A DNA stretch of 64,000 nucleotides from Burkholderiaceae bacterium. GTDB taxonomy: Bacteria > Pseudomonadota > Gammaproteobacteria > Burkholderiales > Burkholderiaceae_C. Positions 62,326-64,000 of this stretch are shown here, piece by piece. The stretch lies in contig JACKLM010000002.1 in assembly GCA_024235895.1 (NCBI GenBank), positions 62,001-126,000 of the forward strand, written 5' to 3'. Numbering within the stretch: the stretch's first letter is position 1; each line of letters starts with the position of its first letter. The notes beneath the pieces were generated by a model. It ran no database searches, had not been told where the DNA came from, and saw only the letters and a program-made list of their open reading frames with translations. The position numbers and the translations under genes are program-made.

Positions 62326-63201
62326 TCAGTGGGCGGCCGCGCCAGCGGGCAGCTCGGGCAGCCGCCGGCGGGCGCGCCGCTGCGCGCGCCACTCGTGCCA
62401 CAGGTACACGCCCACGGTGAGGAAGAACGCCAGACCGCCGACGATCTGGAACACCAGCGTCCAATCGTACCGGTACTCGCCGGTCTCGGGATCGTAGACC
62501 GTGCACAGGATGATGACGCGATCGATCAGCTCCTCGAGGCTGGGCAGCGTGCCGGCGATCGGCGCGTTCAACAGCAGCTGGCGCAGCGGGACCCCCAGCG
62601 CCTCGGCAGTCAGCCTGTCACCCCAGACCTGGCTGTGGATGCGGCCCTCGGCGTCGACCACGGTGACGCCGACGACGTGGTCGAAGCCTTCCGGGGTCTG
62701 GACGTAGCTGAAGCCGAAGGCGCGCGTCAACGCGCTGACCTGGTCGTGCGACGGGCTGAGAAACTCCCAGTTCGGGTAGTCGACACCGAGCTGCGCGGCG
62801 AATGCGCGCATCGCCAGCGGCGAGTCCATCGGCTGGTTGAAGCCGATGCTGACGACGTTGAACTGGTGTGGGCCGAGCATGCGATCCAGGCCCTTGACCG
62901 CCTGGTGCAACGCCACCGTCTGCGCGGGGCAGAACGTGGAGCAGCCGGTGTAGATGAAGCTGACCAGCAGCGGCTTGCCGCGGTACGCGCCCAGGTCGAC
63001 CGGCTGTTCGCGCCGGTCCAACAGCCTGAAGTCGGGCGGCACGCTGCCGACGACGGCCAGACCGTCGCGGATCGCCTGCCGCTCGTCGAGCTTGGGCAAG
63101 CCCGCGGCGGCGGCGAGCGCCAGGCCGGCACCCACGCCGCCGACCACCAGCGTGCGCGCGACGGCCCAGGAGCGGCGGATCGCGTCAGCGAAGCGCCGCA
63201 T
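62326..63201 (-). CDS. SCO1/SenC-family copper chaperone with C-terminal anchor
   Basis: 291 residues. N-terminal membrane segment, then a thioredoxin-like fold with the copper motif CxxxC (YTGCSTFCPAQT, about residue 90) and the distal histidine in EGFDHVVG. A second membrane segment lies near the C-terminus (LVFQIVGGLAFFLTVGVYLW), unusual for SCO but known in some bacterial versions. SCO proteins deliver copper to heme-copper oxidases. Since the neighbour has no CuA subunit, CuB loading or redox control is the likelier role. It overlaps ctaB by 17 bases. Confidence 0.85.
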   Translation of the reverse strand: MRRFADAIRRSWAVARTLVVGGVGAGLALAAAAGLPKLDERQAIRDGLAVVGSVPPDFRLLDRREQPVDLGAYRGKPLLVSFIYTGCSTFCPAQTVALHQAVKGLDRMLGPHQFNVVSIGFNQPMDSPLAMRAFAAQLGVDYPNWEFLSPSHDQVSALTRAFGFSYVQTPEGFDHVVGVTVVDAEGRIHSQVWGDRLTAEALGVPLRQLLLNAPIAGTLPSLEELIDRVIILCTVYDPETGEYRYDWTLVFQIVGGLAFFLTVGVYLWHEWRAQRRARRRLPELPAGAAAH

Positions 63202-64000
63202 CGACGGCCACCCCCAGCACCAGCAGCGACAGCTGGACCATCGACGCGAAGAACGCCGCCATCGCGCGCTCGCGCCTCGGGTCGCGTGCGAGCGCATGCG
63301 TGCGGCGCAGGAAATGCGCGCCGCCGACCAGGGCCGCCACCAGATACGCCGGACCGGCGCCGGCGAGCGCCGGCAGCAGCGACACCGCCACCAGCACGAT
63401 CGCATTCGCATGCACGATGCGCGCCGCGCGCTCGTTGCCGAACACCACCGGCAGCATCGGCACGCCGGCGGCGGCGTAGTCGTCGCGATTCGCGATCGCG
63501 AGGCTCCAGAAGTGCGGCGGCGTCCACAGGAACAGCACCAGTGCGAGCAGCGTCGGCAGGATGCCGATCGCGGGGTCGACCGCCGCCGCGCCGGTCAGCA
63601 CCGCGAAGCTTCCCGCGAGCCCGCCGAAGACGATATTGGTCCAGGTGCGGCGCTTGAGCCCGACCGTGTAGACCACCCCGTACGTAAAGGCGCCGAGGAA
63701 CAGGAACAGCGCCGCCACCCCGTTGATCAGCATCCAGGTCGCGCCGACCGCGACCGCGAGCATCGCGACGATCACCACCACCCAGAGCGGCCCGGCGCGC
63801 AAGGCGCCGCTGGCGAAGGCACGCTCCCGCGTGCGCTTCATCAGGCGGTCGCTGCCGGCCTCGACATACTGGTTGAAGGCACCGGCGGCGGCGGACGCCG
63901 TCAGCACCGCCAGCGCCATCAGCAGCACCTGCCACGCCGCCGGCGCCGGGCCGGGCGTGATCGCCAGCCCGGCGAGCGCCGTCAGCGTGATCAGCACGCC
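63185..64000 (-). CDS. ctaB: Protoheme IX farnesyltransferase, 5' end outside window
   Basis: At least 271 residues; the N-terminus lies beyond base 64000. The prenyltransferase signatures NQYVEAGSDRLMKRTRER and YTVGLKRRTWTNIVFGGLAG are present, with about seven hydrophobic segments. The enzyme adds farnesyl to heme b to make heme O, the first step toward heme A. Its position at the head of the cluster with SCO suggests that the heme-copper enzyme here may contain heme O or A, unlike most NO reductases, or that these genes serve a separate oxidase outside the window. Confidence 0.88.
   Translation of the reverse strand, partial: GVLITLTALAGLAITPGPAPAAWQVLLMALAVLTASAAAGAFNQYVEAGSDRLMKRTRERAFASGALRAGPLWVVVIVAMLAVAVGATWMLINGVAALFLFLGAFTYGVVYTVGLKRRTWTNIVFGGLAGSFAVLTGAAAVDPAIGILPTLLALVLFLWTPPHFWSLAIANRDDYAAAGVPMLPVVFGNERAARIVHANAIVLVAVSLLPALAGAGPAYLVAALVGGAHFLRRTHALARDPRRERAMAAFFASMVQLSLLVLGVAVDAALR

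Noticed and set aside
63185..64000. Heme A/O synthesis as proof that the neighbouring enzyme is an oxygen reductase
   Set aside because: ctaB at the cluster edge may serve another oxidase beyond the window; it does not decide between oxygen and NO.

Overview
The window is a very GC-rich (roughly 70%) bacterial chromosome segment. Gene content points to a betaproteobacterium of the Burkholderiales/Rhodocyclales type: Thauera-type benzoyl-CoA reductase genes, DUF4148- and DUF2946-like proteins, PEP-CTERM proteins and several TRAP transporters. No tRNA, rRNA, CRISPR array, phage or intact insertion sequence was seen. The genus cannot be fixed from the sequence alone.

Left part (1-31.6 kb), accessory metabolism. 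It opens with the 5' part of a cysteine-repeat cytochrome c and a small DUF4148-like protein. A wax-ester-type operon follows on the minus strand (iron alcohol dehydrogenase, AAR-like acyl reductase, WS/DGAT acyltransferase, HAD hydrolase); the first three enzymes each end in a Lys/Ala-rich histone-H1-like tail. Next come an ArsR/ArsP-type permease/MaoC operon, a PEP-CTERM protein, an MFS carrier, a beta-propeller lipoprotein, a methyltransferase and a DctPQM TRAP system. A DUF2946 protein and an OprC/NosA-type copper receptor sit behind a perfect FNR/DNR box. A minus-strand operon then combines a second TRAP system, a three-subunit amine/opine-type oxidase and a RidA protein, with a divergent LysR regulator. 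A methyltransferase, a second PEP-CTERM protein and an unknown small protein close this part.

Centre (32-55 kb), anaerobic aromatic catabolism. The minus-strand operon had-oah-dch-bcrCBAD-fdx encodes ATP-dependent benzoyl-CoA reduction and the steps to 3-hydroxypimelyl-CoA. Divergent korAB (2-oxoglutarate:ferredoxin oxidoreductase) would recharge the ferredoxin that feeds the reductase. Further along the plus strand are a ferritin-like protein, a RidA protein, a second four-gene 2-oxoacid oxidoreductase resembling phenylglyoxylate dehydrogenase (a source of benzoyl-CoA), a Liv-type ABC transporter and glutaryl-CoA dehydrogenase. Together they cover uptake, entry into benzoyl-CoA, ring reduction and lower-pathway oxidation. 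CoA ligases and pimeloyl-CoA beta-oxidation genes are not in the window. The had/korA gap holds two palindromes sharing a CGGTACCG core and an imperfect FNR-like site.

Right part (55-64 kb), respiratory genes. A cytochrome c/cytochrome d1 protein (NirN-like) converges on a minus-strand cluster: heme farnesyltransferase, SCO protein, cytochrome b fused to ferredoxin and MvhD-like domains, a small membrane protein, a divergent heme-copper oxidase-superfamily subunit I, and cytochrome b fused to a 2Fe-2S/FAD/NAD(P)H reductase. The catalytic subunit lacks the usual adjacent His-His pair and has no CuA or cytochrome c partner in the visible cluster. This is the best candidate for a poorly described system.

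Two families of structured intergenic repeats are present. One is a REP/BIME-like pair of hairpins (31.7 and 50.8 kb; the second lies inside the liv operon and has terminal inverted repeats). The other is a palindrome preceded by short GGGGGTC-type tandem repeats (7.6, 21.9 and 30.9 kb).
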